A stretch of 39,886 nt of DNA, from contig JAAWNY010000024.1 of NCBI GenBank assembly GCA_022799175.1, positions 1 to 39,886 of the forward strand. The letters are read 5' to 3'. Of the stretch, positions 1 to 9,100 are shown one piece after another; position 1 is the stretch's first letter, and every line of letters begins with the position of its first letter. The position numbers and the translations under genes were made by a program. Below the pieces are notes generated by a model, which worked only from the letters and a program-made list of their open reading frames with translations, did no database searches and had not been told where the DNA came from. This stretch comes from Lachnospiraceae bacterium (lineage in GTDB: Bacteria > Bacillota > Clostridia > Lachnospirales > Lachnospiraceae).

Positions 1-1791
1 CGGGAGGGGGAATATATTTACCGCCTGGTAGATCAGATGTCAGAGGTAAAAGGAAAGACGCGAAAGCGGGTCTGGATCGATTCTCAGACAGAAGAAGAGA
101 TTTTGCGCGGGATCCAAAATGCCAAAGACTGGTCTGATTATGATAATCTGGCCGCGTCTGCTTATCTGCGTGCCAAGGAAGATTATTTGATGGGAATTAA
201 TTTTTCCCGGCTGTTGACCCTCAAATATGGGCCAACGATCTCCAACTATATGAAGACAGAGCGGACTGTGCTATCGGTAGGTCGGGTGATGACTTGTGTG
301 TTGGGCATGGTGGTTCGTCGGGAAAGAGAAATTCGTGATTTTATCAAGACACCATTTTATCGGGTGATTGGTGAATGGGAAGCAGAGGGGATGCATTTTG
401 ACGGCGAGTGGAAGAGCGTGGAAGGATCCCGCTATTTTCAGTCTCCCGTTTTGTATAAGGAGAATGGGTTTCGAGAACGAAAAACAGCGGAAGAACTGAT
501 CACCGCTTTGCAGCAAAAATCACCGCTAAAAGGTATTCTAAAAAAGATAGAGAAGAAAAAAGAAACCAAGAATCCGCCGCTGCTCTATAATTTGGCTGAA
601 CTTCAAAATGATTGTTCCAAATTTTTTAAGATCAGTCCGGACGAAACTCTACGGGTTGTACAGGAGTTATATGAAAAAAAATTAGTCACCTATCCTCGTA
701 CGGATGCCCGGGTATTATCCACCGCTGTGGCGAAAGAAATTCATAAGAATATCGGTGGTTTGCAAAATTTTGCGCCACTGCGAACTTATGCGGCGGAAAT
801 TTTGTCACAAGGAGCTTACAAAAATATTGGAAAGACTCGTTATGTTAATGATAAACAAATCACCGATCATTATGCAATCATTCCTACGGGACAGGGATTT
901 GGTGCACTTCGGAGCTTGGCTCCCTTGGCGCTTAAGATCTATGAACGAATCGCCAGACGGTTTTTGAGTGTTTTTTATCCGGCGGCTATCTATCAGAGAT
1001 ATTCTCTGGAGTTAGAGGTTGATCGGGAACATTTCTTTTGTAGTTTCCGGGTTCTTAAGGAGGTCGGTTATCTGAAAGTGATCGATGGGGAACGTTTATC
1101 AAAACAGACCACCGATGCGACGGTTGGACCTACAAAGCAAGGGGAAGCAGAAAAGAAGCTCCTTCAAAAAGAAGGTTCTGAAAAAGAAGATTCTGAGTTG
1201 AACCGAAAGAATCAGGAGAATCCTGCTTTCATTGCTATGTTAGATACTCTGAAAAAGGGGATGGAACTTTCTCTAGAACGGTTGATAATAAAGGAAGGAG
1301 AGACTTCTCCGCCAAAGCGCTATTCCTCAGGCTCCATGATTCTTGCCATGGAAAACGCAGGACAATGGATTGAGGATGAGGAACTTCGCTCCCAGATCAA
1401 AGGCAGCGGTATTGGTACTAGCGCTACCCGAGCTGAAATTCTAAAAAAACTGGTCAATATTAAGTATCTGGCATTGAATGGAAAGACGCAAATTATTACG
1501 CCCACTCTTTTAGGAGAGCTAATCTTTGAGGTGGTAAATGCTTCTATCCGTCAGTTGTTAAATCCAGAATTGACTGCCAGCTGGGAAAAGGGACTGACCT
1601 ATGTGGCGGAAGGGGCGATTACCCCGGAAGATTATATGCAGAAGCTGGAGAGTTTTGTAGCAGGGCGCACGTATTATGTATTGAAGCTGAATAATCAGTA
1701 CCAGCTTCGGGAATATTTTGAGAAAGCAGGTAAAAATTATCAAAAGCAGTCGCTTTCTCAAAAGGAAAAAGAAAAGGAGGCAGGATTATGA
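1..1791 (+). CDS. topB: DNA topoisomerase type IA (topoisomerase III-like), 5' end outside window
   Basis: Type IA topoisomerase, which passes one DNA strand through a transient nick to relax or decatenate DNA. The reading frame is open from base 1 (REGEYIYRLV just before the first ATG at 37 matches the family's Toprim-end region), so the true start and most of the Toprim domain lie to the left; the ATG at 37 is internal. The active-site motif TYPRTDA is visible, with the catalytic tyrosine encoded at 691-693. Further on are SQIKGSGIGTSATRAEIL and a C-terminal domain ending without obvious zinc fingers. The region around residues 365-400 counted from 37 is Lys/Glu-rich and probably a disordered insert. 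It overlaps the next gene by ATGA, which suggests translational coupling. TopB versus TopA is judged from the lack of C-terminal zinc ribbons; family assignment is firm, subtype less so. Confidence 0.9.
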   Translation, partial: REGEYIYRLVDQMSEVKGKTRKRVWIDSQTEEEILRGIQNAKDWSDYDNLAASAYLRAKEDYLMGINFSRLLTLKYGPTISNYMKTERTVLSVGRVMTCVLGMVVRREREIRDFIKTPFYRVIGEWEAEGMHFDGEWKSVEGSRYFQSPVLYKENGFRERKTAEELITALQQKSPLKGILKKIEKKKETKNPPLLYNLAELQNDCSKFFKISPDETLRVVQELYEKKLVTYPRTDARVLSTAVAKEIHKNIGGLQNFAPLRTYAAEILSQGAYKNIGKTRYVNDKQITDHYAIIPTGQGFGALRSLAPLALKIYERIARRFLSVFYPAAIYQRYSLELEVDREHFFCSFRVLKEVGYLKVIDGERLSKQTTDATVGPTKQGEAEKKLLQKEGSEKEDSELNRKNQENPAFIAMLDTLKKGMELSLERLIIKEGETSPPKRYSSGSMILAMENAGQWIEDEELRSQIKGSGIGTSATRAEILKKLVNIKYLALNGKTQIITPTLLGELIFEVVNASIRQLLNPELTASWEKGLTYVAEGAITPEDYMQKLESFVAGRTYYVLKLNNQYQLREYFEKAGKNYQKQSLSQKEKEKEAGL

Positions 1792-2459
1792 AAAAGAATG
1801 AAATGCGGATTGCAGAGCTTTACAATCTGGACCATACAATAGCTAAAGACTTGATGGAAGAGTATGAATATCCCTGGGAGGTTCTCCCTCATATCGGAGA
1901 TTTTGTCCGCAAGTTGGGGGCTTCTCTGCCAAAGAGTGAGTATGATAATCCAATGGAAGGGATCTGGATTCATAAAACGGCCCGAGTAGCTCCCACAGCA
2001 GGAATTATCGGTCCGGTGATCATTGGTCCAGCGGCAGAGATCCGACATTGCGCTTATATCCGCGGCAAGGTGATCATAGGAGCGAATGCAGTGGTAGGCA
2101 ATTCTACAGAGTTGAAAAATGTGATTTTATTTGATAATGTTCAAGTTCCCCATTATAATTATGTAGGCGATTCGGTTTTGGGCTATAAGGCGCATATGGG
2201 GGCTGGTTCGATCACTTCCAATGTGAAATCAGATAAACAGCTCGTCAAAGTTCATGGAGAGGATGGAGATATTGAGACAGGCATGAAAAAGTTTGGTGCC
2301 ATGATTGGCGATGAGGTGGAGGTTGGTTGCGGTTCGGTCCTAAATCCAGGAACGGTAATTGGTAAAAATACAAACATTTATCCGCTATCTAGTGTACGAA
2401 AATGTGTAAATGCCCATTCTATCTATAAAAATCAGGGAGAGATTGCTCAAAAGCGGTGA
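1788..2459 (+). CDS. Left-handed beta-helix (hexapeptide repeat) protein, GlmU C-domain-like
   Basis: A 223-residue protein dominated by hexapeptide repeats (for example IIGPVIIGPAAEI, VIIGANAVVGNSTEL, VGCGSVLNPGTVIGKNTNIYP), the signature of left-handed parallel beta-helix acyltransferases and of the C-terminal half of nucleotidyltransferases such as GlmU. The first 60 residues are helical-looking and lack a nucleotidyltransferase GxGxR motif, so only the helix half is present. Proteins of this size are often labelled UDP-N-acetylglucosamine pyrophosphorylase-related in Firmicutes, but acetyltransferase activity cannot be shown from the sequence. Its ATG overlaps the topoisomerase stop by 4 bases, so it is probably co-translated with it; no functional link between the two is obvious. 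A bidirectional-looking hairpin follows 30 bases after the stop. Confidence 0.75.
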   Translation: MKKNEMRIAELYNLDHTIAKDLMEEYEYPWEVLPHIGDFVRKLGASLPKSEYDNPMEGIWIHKTARVAPTAGIIGPVIIGPAAEIRHCAYIRGKVIIGANAVVGNSTELKNVILFDNVQVPHYNYVGDSVLGYKAHMGAGSITSNVKSDKQLVKVHGEDGDIETGMKKFGAMIGDEVEVGCGSVLNPGTVIGKNTNIYPLSSVRKCVNAHSIYKNQGEIAQKR

Positions 2460-2488
2460 TATCTTGGAAAATACAAAAAGAAAATATA

Positions 2489-2530
2489 AAAGCCTCTGCT
2501 GTCTGGAAAAATTCCGGCAGCAGAGGCTTT
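2489..2530 (-). terminator. Hairpin terminator between convergent genes
   Basis: A 13-bp perfect stem: AAAGCCTCTGCTG at 2489-2501 pairs with CAGCAGAGGCTTT at 2518-2530, loop 16 nt. On the minus strand the stem is followed by a T-rich tract (TTTTATATTTTC), fitting an intrinsic terminator for upp. On the plus strand only a short TTT follows, but the hairpin may also stop transcripts from the topoisomerase pair. Confidence 0.8.
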
Positions 2531-2591
2531 CCTGGTTTCATAGGAAAGCACATCTTATGAAACCACAATACTCCACGGGGATTTTTTATGA

Positions 2592-3221
2592 TTATCGGGT
2601 ACCGAAGATCCGATCACCAGCATCACCGAGACCAGGACAAATATAGGCATTTTCATTAAGACAGCGATCCAAATGCCCAATATAGAGCTGAATATCTGGA
2701 TGTGCTTTTTGCAGGCGTTTCACACCTTCCGGAGCGGCAATAATAGACATAAATTTGATGTGACGACCACCATGCTGTTTGATGAAGTCTACAGCTGCCA
2801 CAGCGGAACCTCCAGTGGCAAGCATCGGATCGGTAACGACAATCGTTCTCAGCTCAATCGGAGTAGGGAGCTTGCAGTAATATTCATGAGGCTCATGCGT
2901 TTCTTCATCCCGATATAATCCAATATGGCCAACTTTGGCACTGGGGACCAAAGCCAGAATGCCATTGACCATTCCCAGACCGGCTCTTAAGATGGGCACC
3001 ACTGCCAACTTCTTGCCAGAAATCATAGGAGTCATGCAAGTCTCAATCGGGGTGTCCACTTCCACATCTTCGGTGGGAAGATCGCGAAGCGCTTCGTATC
3101 CCATCAGCATGGCAATCTCTTCGATCAAGGCACGGAATTCATTGGTGCCAGTACGTTTGTCGCGAAGAATGGAGATCTTATGTTGGATAAGAGGATGGTT
3201 GATGATGGTTACATTTTCCAT
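2592..3221 (-). CDS. upp: Uracil phosphoribosyltransferase
   Basis: Pyrimidine salvage enzyme that converts uracil plus PRPP to UMP and pyrophosphate in the cytosol. The 209-residue length is the usual one. The PRPP-binding loop [13 protein letters not shown] is at about residues 128-140, and the C-terminal uracil-binding region ends in [17 protein letters not shown], typical of the family. The start ATG has AGAAAGGAT just upstream. It is monocistronic: a strong promoter lies about 80 bases upstream and the terminator hairpin at 2489-2530 lies downstream. Its leader (about 3222-3290) contains two copies of GCAGCTG in direct repeat; I see no convincing PyrR-binding loop. Confidence 0.97.
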   Translation of the reverse strand: MENVTIINHPLIQHKISILRDKRTGTNEFRALIEEIAMLMGYEALRDLPTEDVEVDTPIETCMTPMISGKKLAVVPILRAGLGMVNGILALVPSAKVGHIGLYRDEETHEPHEYYCKLPTPIELRTIVVTDPMLATGGSAVAAVDFIKQHGGRHIKFMSIIAAPEGVKRLQKAHPDIQLYIGHLDRCLNENAYICPGLGDAGDRIFGTR

Positions 3222-3297
3222 AGATGTTATCCTTTCTTGTGTGATTGGACAGCTGCTGTCACAGCTGCTTTTGCGGTGGTATCATTCCCTGCTTGTT

Positions 3298-3326
3298 ATT
3301 ATACATATCACAGGAGAGATTGTCAC
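3298..3326 (-). promoter_or_regulatory. Promoter of upp
   Basis: Read on the minus strand: -35 GTGACA (3321-3326), 17-bp spacer, -10 TATAAT (3298-3303). Five of six and six of six matches to the sigma-A consensus, located about 77 bases before the upp start. It sits in the gap just downstream of the lipoprotein gene, so upp is probably transcribed on its own. Confidence 0.8.
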
Positions 3327-3338
3327 CTGTTTTTTGTC

Positions 3339-4181
3339 TTATTTGGAGTCAGGGGCAAACATTACAATCGCATAATCGCCGAGAGCATGCGGAACCGGAA
3401 TGGAAAAGTAAATGACCCCTTGGTTTTCATAACTAAAAGATTCTGGAAAATCACCTTCCAGTGGAAAATCTGCATTGGTAAACATCTGGGTGTAGGTTTC
3501 CAGACTGGTATCATTTTTGACATTCATAAGCTGAGCTTTCAAAGATTCTTCCACTTGATAGAAGGTGCAGTCTTCGGAGAGTACATAACCAGCCATAGTG
3601 TAAGGATCAGCAAAATGATCAAAGCCAATGTCAGATACATTAGCCACATCAACGGTATTGCTGTACATAACGTTGGTGGGATAGGCAGCTTTTTTGGCTG
3701 TATAAGTACCGGTATAGACAACTGTGATACGATTGCGGTCAGCAGAGAGCACCTGACAGGATATGGATAAAGAATCTTCCGTCTCCTGGATATTCCAGGC
3801 GTCCAGTACGGACAGGGCATTTTTTTTAAGCAGAGCGTCAAGGGCAGCTGTTTTTTCAGTATCCGACAGGTTAATCACACTGGGATAGGCAATAGAGACT
3901 TTGCCGGAAGAATAGGTGTTAATCTTGGTGGAAATATTTTTGCTGCTGGCAGAAGGAGCCGATTCGGCAACCGTAGTCTCGACAGACTCGGTTTTGGCGA
4001 CTGTAGTTTCTTCCGACGCTTTCGTAGTAGCGGCCATGGTTTCTGCTTCGGAAGTGTGGGTACTGCTTAAATCAATTTTCTCCGGAGATTTTTTGCAGCC
4101 AGTAACCAGAAGAGCGACAGTCAGGGTCAAAGTGCCAAATATAGCGATTTTATGAGAAAGGGTATGGTTAAATGTTGTCAT
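3339..4181 (-). CDS. Secreted lipoprotein with Ser/Thr-rich linker, function unknown
   Basis: A 280-residue protein with a typical lipoprotein signal: a positive N-terminus, a hydrophobic stretch (about residues 11-27) and the lipobox LVTGC with Cys29 as the predicted lipidation site. Residues about 30-85 are rich in Ser, Thr, Glu and Ala, a flexible wall-spanning linker. The remaining 190 residues form a folded alpha/beta-looking domain; its end (GVIYFSIPVPHALGDYAIVMF) loosely recalls the DUF3298/RsiV-type extracellular domains, but I cannot establish that relationship. An AAGGAGG ribosome site precedes the ATG. It lies downstream of tRNA-Leu and its terminator, in the same direction, so it needs its own promoter; none is obvious. 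Lipoprotein status is confident, function is not known. Confidence 0.8.
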   Translation of the reverse strand: MTTFNHTLSHKIAIFGTLTLTVALLVTGCKKSPEKIDLSSTHTSEAETMAATTKASEETTVAKTESVETTVAESAPSASSKNISTKINTYSSGKVSIAYPSVINLSDTEKTAALDALLKKNALSVLDAWNIQETEDSLSISCQVLSADRNRITVVYTGTYTAKKAAYPTNVMYSNTVDVANVSDIGFDHFADPYTMAGYVLSEDCTFYQVEESLKAQLMNVKNDTSLETYTQMFTNADFPLEGDFPESFSYENQGVIYFSIPVPHALGDYAIVMFAPDSK

Positions 4182-4247
4182 TTGTATGTCCTCCTTACTT
4201 TGGTATATGAATATGAGAAACGTTGCTAAGACAGATTTGGTTAAAAG

Positions 4248-4290
4248 AAAAGCCCTGAAATCTCTGATTACCGAAGAGATTCAGGACTTT
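4248..4290 (-). terminator. Intrinsic terminator of tRNA-Leu
   Basis: On the minus strand the arm AAAGTCCTGAATCTCT (4275-4290) pairs with AGAGATTTCAGGGCTTT (about 4251-4267), with a 1-nt bulge and a G-T pair, and is followed by TTTTCTTTT. It begins about 15 bases after the tRNA 3' end. Confidence 0.8.
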
Positions 4291-4304
4291 GCCCCTGCCA
4301 AGGA

Positions 4305-4387
4305 TGCCGGCAGCCGGACTCGAACCGGCACGAGGTTGCCCCCGTCAGATTTTGAGTCTGATGCGTCTGCCATTCCGCCACGCCGGC
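4305..4387 (-). tRNA. tRNA-Leu (anticodon CAA)
   Basis: Class II tRNA fold on the minus strand. The acceptor stem GCCGGCG/TGCCGGC closes the molecule, with discriminator A at 4305. The anticodon loop CTCAAAA gives anticodon CAA, reading UUG. A long variable arm (CGGGGGCAACCTCG) and the T-loop GGTTCGAGTCC are clear. The CCA end is not encoded (the next bases are TCC). A good promoter lies 20 bases upstream and an intrinsic terminator just downstream, so it is a stand-alone tRNA gene. Confidence 0.96.
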
Positions 4388-4406
4388 TTGCTTTCGCAAC
4401 GAGGAT

Positions 4407-4435
4407 ATTGTATCACAAGTGGAAGCTTTTGGCAA
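4407..4435 (-). promoter_or_regulatory. Promoter of tRNA-Leu
   Basis: Minus strand: -35 TTGCCA (4430-4435), 17-bp spacer, -10 TACAAT (4407-4412). Both boxes match the sigma-A consensus at five of six positions, and the -10 box is 19 bases from the mature 5' end of the tRNA. Confidence 0.8.
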
Positions 4436-4466
4436 GTGATTTTTTGAAAAAATTATCAGAATGTTA

Positions 4467-5663
4467 TCAAAACAGTTTATGAAAGCGTTCCATCGCCTCA
4501 ATGGTATTTTCGTGACTTCCAAAAGCAGTCAGGCGGAAATAGTTACGGCCGTTTTCGCCAAAGCCGGCGCCGGGAGTACCGACAATCTGGGCATGGTTGA
4601 GCAGATAATCAAAGAATTCCCAGGACTCCATATGTTGCGGACATTCAAACCAGATGTAAGGAGAGTGAATGCCGCCAAAAAAGCGAATTTTTTTGTCAGT
4701 AAGAGTATCGGCGATCCGACGGGCATTTTGCTGATAATAGCGGATATTCTCCTGACATTGCCGGATCCCCTCAGGAGAGAACACGGCTTCTGCTCCTTTC
4801 TGAATAATGTAAGAGGTGCCGTTGAATTTGGTGGACTGACGTCGGTTCCACATAGCATGGAGGGACATCTCTCTGCCATCGGATGCGGGAAATACCAATT
4901 CTCTTGGAACAACCGTATATCCGCAGCGGGTACCCGTAAAACCGGCTGTTTTGGAAAGAGAACAGAATTCGATGGCACACCGTTTGGCTCCTTCGATAGC
5001 ATAGATACTTCGCGGAAGATCCGGATCGCAGATAAAAGCCTCATAAGCAGAATCAAACAAGATCACGGCCTGGTTTTCCAAAGCATAGTCGACCCATTCT
5101 TTCAGTTGAGCACGATTATAAACCGTACCAGTAGGATTATTTGGTGAGCAAAGGTAAATAATATCCGCATGAATTTTCTTGTCCGGCATGGGCAGAAATT
5201 GATTGTCAGCATTGCCGGACAAATAGGTGATGGTTTTGCCACTCATCCGATTAGAATCCACATAAACCGGATAGACCGGATCGGGAATCAGAATCGTGTT
5301 GTCAGCGGCAAAAAGTTCTGAAATATTGCCGGTGTCGCTTTTGGCGCCATCCGAGATAAAAATATCGGCGGAATCTATAGAAACTCCGTTGCGAGCGTAA
5401 TAAGAACGAATGGCATCGCGAAGAAACGCATATCCTTGTTCCGGACCATAACCTTTGAAGGTATCGGAGGAAGCCATAGCGTCAACTCCTTCATGAAGTC
5501 CTTGCACAGTCAGACTTCCCAAAGGAAGCGTGACATCGCCAATACCCAGCCGGATCACTTTCTTTTCCGGGTGGCTTTCAGAATAAGCGGCTACCCGATG
5601 GGCGATTTCAGAAAACAAATAACTTTCTTTCAGATTTTGATAATTCTCATTTAATTTTGGCAT
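4467..5663 (-). CDS. dapL: LL-diaminopimelate aminotransferase
   Basis: PLP enzyme that converts tetrahydrodipicolinate directly to LL-diaminopimelate using glutamate, feeding lysine and peptidoglycan synthesis. At 398 residues it is close to the usual family length. The N-terminus (MPKLNENYQNLKESYLFSEI) and RLGIGDVTLPL are typical DapL features. SPNNPTGT (173-180) and the PLP-lysine region SLSKTAGFTGTRCGY (Lys238) place it in fold-type I aminotransferases. The start has the sites AAAGGAA and TCCTCC upstream; the leader also contains a 6-bp stem (GGCTGA/TCAGCC, 5679-5700) just before the ribosome site. It is expressed from its own promoter, divergent from the polA operon. Its presence means this organism uses the one-step diaminopimelate route. 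Confidence 0.95.
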   Translation of the reverse strand: MPKLNENYQNLKESYLFSEIAHRVAAYSESHPEKKVIRLGIGDVTLPLGSLTVQGLHEGVDAMASSDTFKGYGPEQGYAFLRDAIRSYYARNGVSIDSADIFISDGAKSDTGNISELFAADNTILIPDPVYPVYVDSNRMSGKTITYLSGNADNQFLPMPDKKIHADIIYLCSPNNPTGTVYNRAQLKEWVDYALENQAVILFDSAYEAFICDPDLPRSIYAIEGAKRCAIEFCSLSKTAGFTGTRCGYTVVPRELVFPASDGREMSLHAMWNRRQSTKFNGTSYIIQKGAEAVFSPEGIRQCQENIRYYQQNARRIADTLTDKKIRFFGGIHSPYIWFECPQHMESWEFFDYLLNHAQIVGTPGAGFGENGRNYFRLTAFGSHENTIEAMERFHKLF

Positions 5664-5714
5664 GGAGGATTCCTTTCCGGCTGAAAAAATTTAGTCAGCC
5701 TTTTTCAAAGATTG

Positions 5715-5743
5715 ATTTTAACAAAGAATAAAGAGTGCGTCAA
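5715..5743 (-). promoter_or_regulatory. Promoter of dapL
   Basis: Minus strand: -35 TTGACG (5738-5743), 17-bp spacer, -10 TAAAAT (5715-5720), each five of six to consensus. It lies 52 bases upstream of the dapL start and back-to-back with the promoter of the next operon, only 22 bases away. Confidence 0.82.
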
Positions 5744-5765
5744 GAAAATTGATATTCAGAACTCC

Positions 5766-5794
5766 TTGAATAGAAAAGAAGTTCTGTGTATAAT
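5766..5794 (+). promoter_or_regulatory. Promoter of the zinc-finger protein/polA operon
   Basis: -35 TTGAAT (5766-5771), 17-bp spacer, perfect -10 TATAAT (5789-5794). It lies 40 bases before the ATG at 5835 and is divergent from the dapL promoter. An in-frame ATG at 5712 lies upstream of this promoter and cannot be used from it, which supports the shorter protein. Confidence 0.82.
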
Positions 5795-5834
5795 GAAGGA
5801 CAGAAGGAAGAAAGGCAAAAGCGAGGTGAGGAAT

Positions 5835-6188
5835 ATGCTGACCTGCCAAGAAGCAGAGAAAATGGTGATGCCTTATATTGATGAAATGCTTGGGGAAGAA
5901 GAACTGGACGAGTTTTTGGAGCACATTGAAGGGTGCGAAGCCTGCCGAGAGGAACTGGAGATTTATTATACTGTTTCTGTGGGACTCAGGCAGCTAGATG
6001 CAGGTACCGGAGTCTTTGATATTGCCGGAGCATTGGAGGAAAGCATGGATCTGGCCTGGTTGAAGGTCCGGGCAGCGAGACTTCGACGGGTGATTTGCTA
6101 TGCAGTAGGGACTTTATGTGCGACCGGAGTGCTGACAACGATGATATTGCAGCTGCGGATCTGGCTGCAGACAGGGCTCTTAGGATAA
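5835..6188 (+). CDS. Small zf-HC2 membrane protein (anti-sigma-factor-like)
   Basis: A 117-residue protein with an N-terminal zinc-finger of the HC2 type (His30-x3-Cys34-x2-Cys37, HIEGCEACREEL) and one membrane segment (about 86-107). This is the plan of ZAS-type anti-sigma factors: cytosolic zinc domain, single membrane helix, and almost no outside domain. No sigma-factor gene is next to it, which is unusual for a true anti-sigma factor, so it may act on another partner. ATG 5835 is chosen because GAGGTGAGG lies just upstream and the promoter at 5766-5794 precedes it. Only 10 bases separate it from polA, so the two are co-transcribed. Confidence 0.8.
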   Translation: MLTCQEAEKMVMPYIDEMLGEEELDEFLEHIEGCEACREELEIYYTVSVGLRQLDAGTGVFDIAGALEESMDLAWLKVRAARLRRVICYAVGTLCATGVLTTMILQLRIWLQTGLLG

Positions 6189-6198
6189 GGAGAAGAGA

Positions 6199-9100
6199 AT
6201 GGAAAAGCTGGTATTAATTGACGGGCACAGTATTTTAAACCGGGCTTTTTATGGAGTACCGGAGCTGACTAATGCAGAAGGATTTCATACCAACGCTGTG
6301 TATGGATTTCTCAATATTATGTTTCGAATTCTGGAGGAGGAAAAAGCCGATCATTTGGCTGTGGCTTTTGACGTGCACGAACCAACCTTCCGTCATAAAA
6401 TGTATGCGGAATATAAAGGCACCAGAAAACCGATGCCAGAAGAATTGCGAGAGCAAGTTCCGCTGATGAAAGAGGTTTTGTCCGCTATGGAGATTCCTGT
6501 TTTGACATTGGCCGGATATGAGGCAGATGATATTTTGGGAACTTTGTCAAAACGGATGGCTGGAGATGGAGTAGAAGTGTCAATTGTGTCTGGAGATCGG
6601 GATTTGCTGCAGCTGGCAGATACCCATATTAAAATCCGGATTCCCAAAACCAACCGCAATGGGACTGAGGTAAAAGACTATTATCCGGAAGATGTGAAAC
6701 GAGAATATCAGGTAACACCACAGGAATTCATCGATGTAAAAGCATTGATGGGGGATGCTTCGGACAACATTCCAGGAGTCCCTTCTATCGGAGAAAAGAC
6801 GGCGACCAATCTGATCGTAACTTATGGAAATATTGAGAATGCGTATGCTCATCTGGAAGAAATCAAGCCGCCACGGGCCAAGAAGGCTTTGTCAGAACAC
6901 TATGATATGGCCGTGATGAGTAAAGAACTGGCTACGATTTGTCTGGATTGTCCCATCGAGTTTTCTTATGCAGATGCTAAAATTGAGAATTTGTATACAC
7001 CAGGAGCCTATCAGTACATGAAACGATTGGGTTTTAAATCGATTTTGTCCCGGTTTGATACCCAGCAAATGAATGCTTGTCCGGCAGAAGAACATTTCTG
7101 GCTGGTAGAAGAATATGCCGGAGTAGAACATCTTTTTGAAAAAGCAGGACAGACAAGTCGTGTGGGATTTCAGTTGATTCCTGGTCTTAGTGGGATAGAT
7201 GGCTTGGGGATTTGTTTTGGCGAGGAAGAATGTTATGCTGTACCGGTTTCTGGTTTCGTGACAGAGGCTTATCTTTGCCAAAAGTTAGAGGATCTTTTGC
7301 AGAGTTTTCAGAAGAGAAATCAAAAAAAACAGGAGGAAGACAAGTCAGAAGGCATTCCAGACAATATGGCTGTCGTACTGGATCTGAAAGGTCAGCTGAA
7401 CTATTTGCAGCTGGATTATGGCTGTCCAGTTATGGACGCTGGGGTTGCCGGGTATCTGCTGAATCCTCTAAAAGATACTTATGATTACGACGATTTAGCC
7501 AGAGATTATCTGGATTTGGCAGTGCCATCAAGGACGGATTTTCTGGGAAAAGAAAAGTTAGGCGCGGCACTGATTCGCGGAGAAGAACATGCAATTTCTT
7601 GTGCTTGTTATTTGGGATATATCGCATGGAAAGCGATGCCAGTACTGGAGAAGAAACTAACCGAACAGGGGATGATAGATTTATTCTGGAATATGGAAAT
7701 GCCCCTGATTTATAGTCTGCATCACATGGAGACTGCTGGTATACGGGTGGACAAAGCCCAGCTCAAAACTTATGGAGAGCAGCTCAAGGTAAGGATTGAC
7801 AAGTTGGAGAAGGAAATTTATCAACTGGCAGAAGAAGAGTTCAATATCAATTCGCCCAAACAGCTGGGAGAGGTTTTATTTGAACATAGGAAACTTCCTC
7901 ATGGAAAGAAGACAAAAACTGGATATTCTACAGCAGCAGATGTTCTGGAAAAGCTGGCGCCAGATTATCCATTGGTTCAGAAAATTTTGGATTACCGTCA
8001 GTTGACAAAACTCAATTCTACTTATGCGGAAGGGCTGGCTGTTTATATTGGAGAGGATGGGCGGATTCACGGTAAGTTCAATCAGACCATCACGGCTACC
8101 GGGAGAATCAGCAGTACCGAGCCGAATCTGCAGAATATTCCGGTGCGGATGGAGCTGGGACGGGCGATTCGCAAGGTGTTTGTGCCAGAAGAAGGTTTTG
8201 TATTTATTGATGCAGATTATTCCCAGATTGAATTGCGCATTTTGGCTCATATGTCGGAAGATCCCCGGTTAATTCGAGCCTATGGAGAAGCTCAGGATAT
8301 TCATGCAATCACAGCTTCCGAGGTGTTTCACACCCCGCTTGCCGAGGTGACACCTCTGCAAAGACGCAATGCAAAAGCAGTCAATTTTGGGATTGTTTAT
8401 GGAATCAGCGCCTTTGGATTGAGTGAGGATTTGAGCATTTCCCGGCAGGAGGCCGTGGAATATATCAACAAATATTTTGAGACTTATCCGGGGATCAAAG
8501 CTTTTTTGGATAGGCAGGTACAAAACGGAAAAGAGCAAGGATATGTCACCACTATGTTTGGCAGAAGACGTCCGATCCCAGAATTGAAGTCCCCCAATTA
8601 TATGCAACGTTCCTTCGGAGAACGGGTTGCCATGAATTCACCAATTCAGGGTTCGGCGGCTGATATTATGAAGCTGGCGATGATTGCTGTAGATCAAAAG
8701 TTACGGGCGCAGAATCTGAAATCCCGGATTGTATTGCAGATCCACGACGAACTTTTGGTGGAAGCGCCCAAGGAAGAAGCAGAAACGGTAAAACAGCTTT
8801 TAGAGGAGCAGATGAAACAGGCAGCAAAGCTGCGGGTTGCGCTGGAAGTAGAGGCACATCAAGGCAGCAGCTGGTTTGATACCAAAGAAGAGGTCAGCCG
8901 ATCATCTCCGGAACTTTTATTCCGCGAAGCAAGTGTCAAAGATACGGGTACAGAAATTAAGGAAACAGGATTATACAAGCCCAATGTGTTAGTAAGCGCC
9001 TGCCTTTTAGGAGTGCATTGCCGATATGACGGGAAAGGCGAGATCGCCGGATGGGGGAAAGAATTGATGGACCGAGCCCATCTGATACCGGTATGTCCAG

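Noticed and set aside
3222..3297. PyrR-type attenuator in the upp leader
   Set aside because: Two GCAGCTG copies are present but no antiterminator/terminator pair with a T-tract or recognisable PyrR-binding loop could be seen.
4186..4522. Open frames across the tRNA-Leu region on both strands
   Set aside because: They read through the tRNA and its terminator and have no protein-family similarity.
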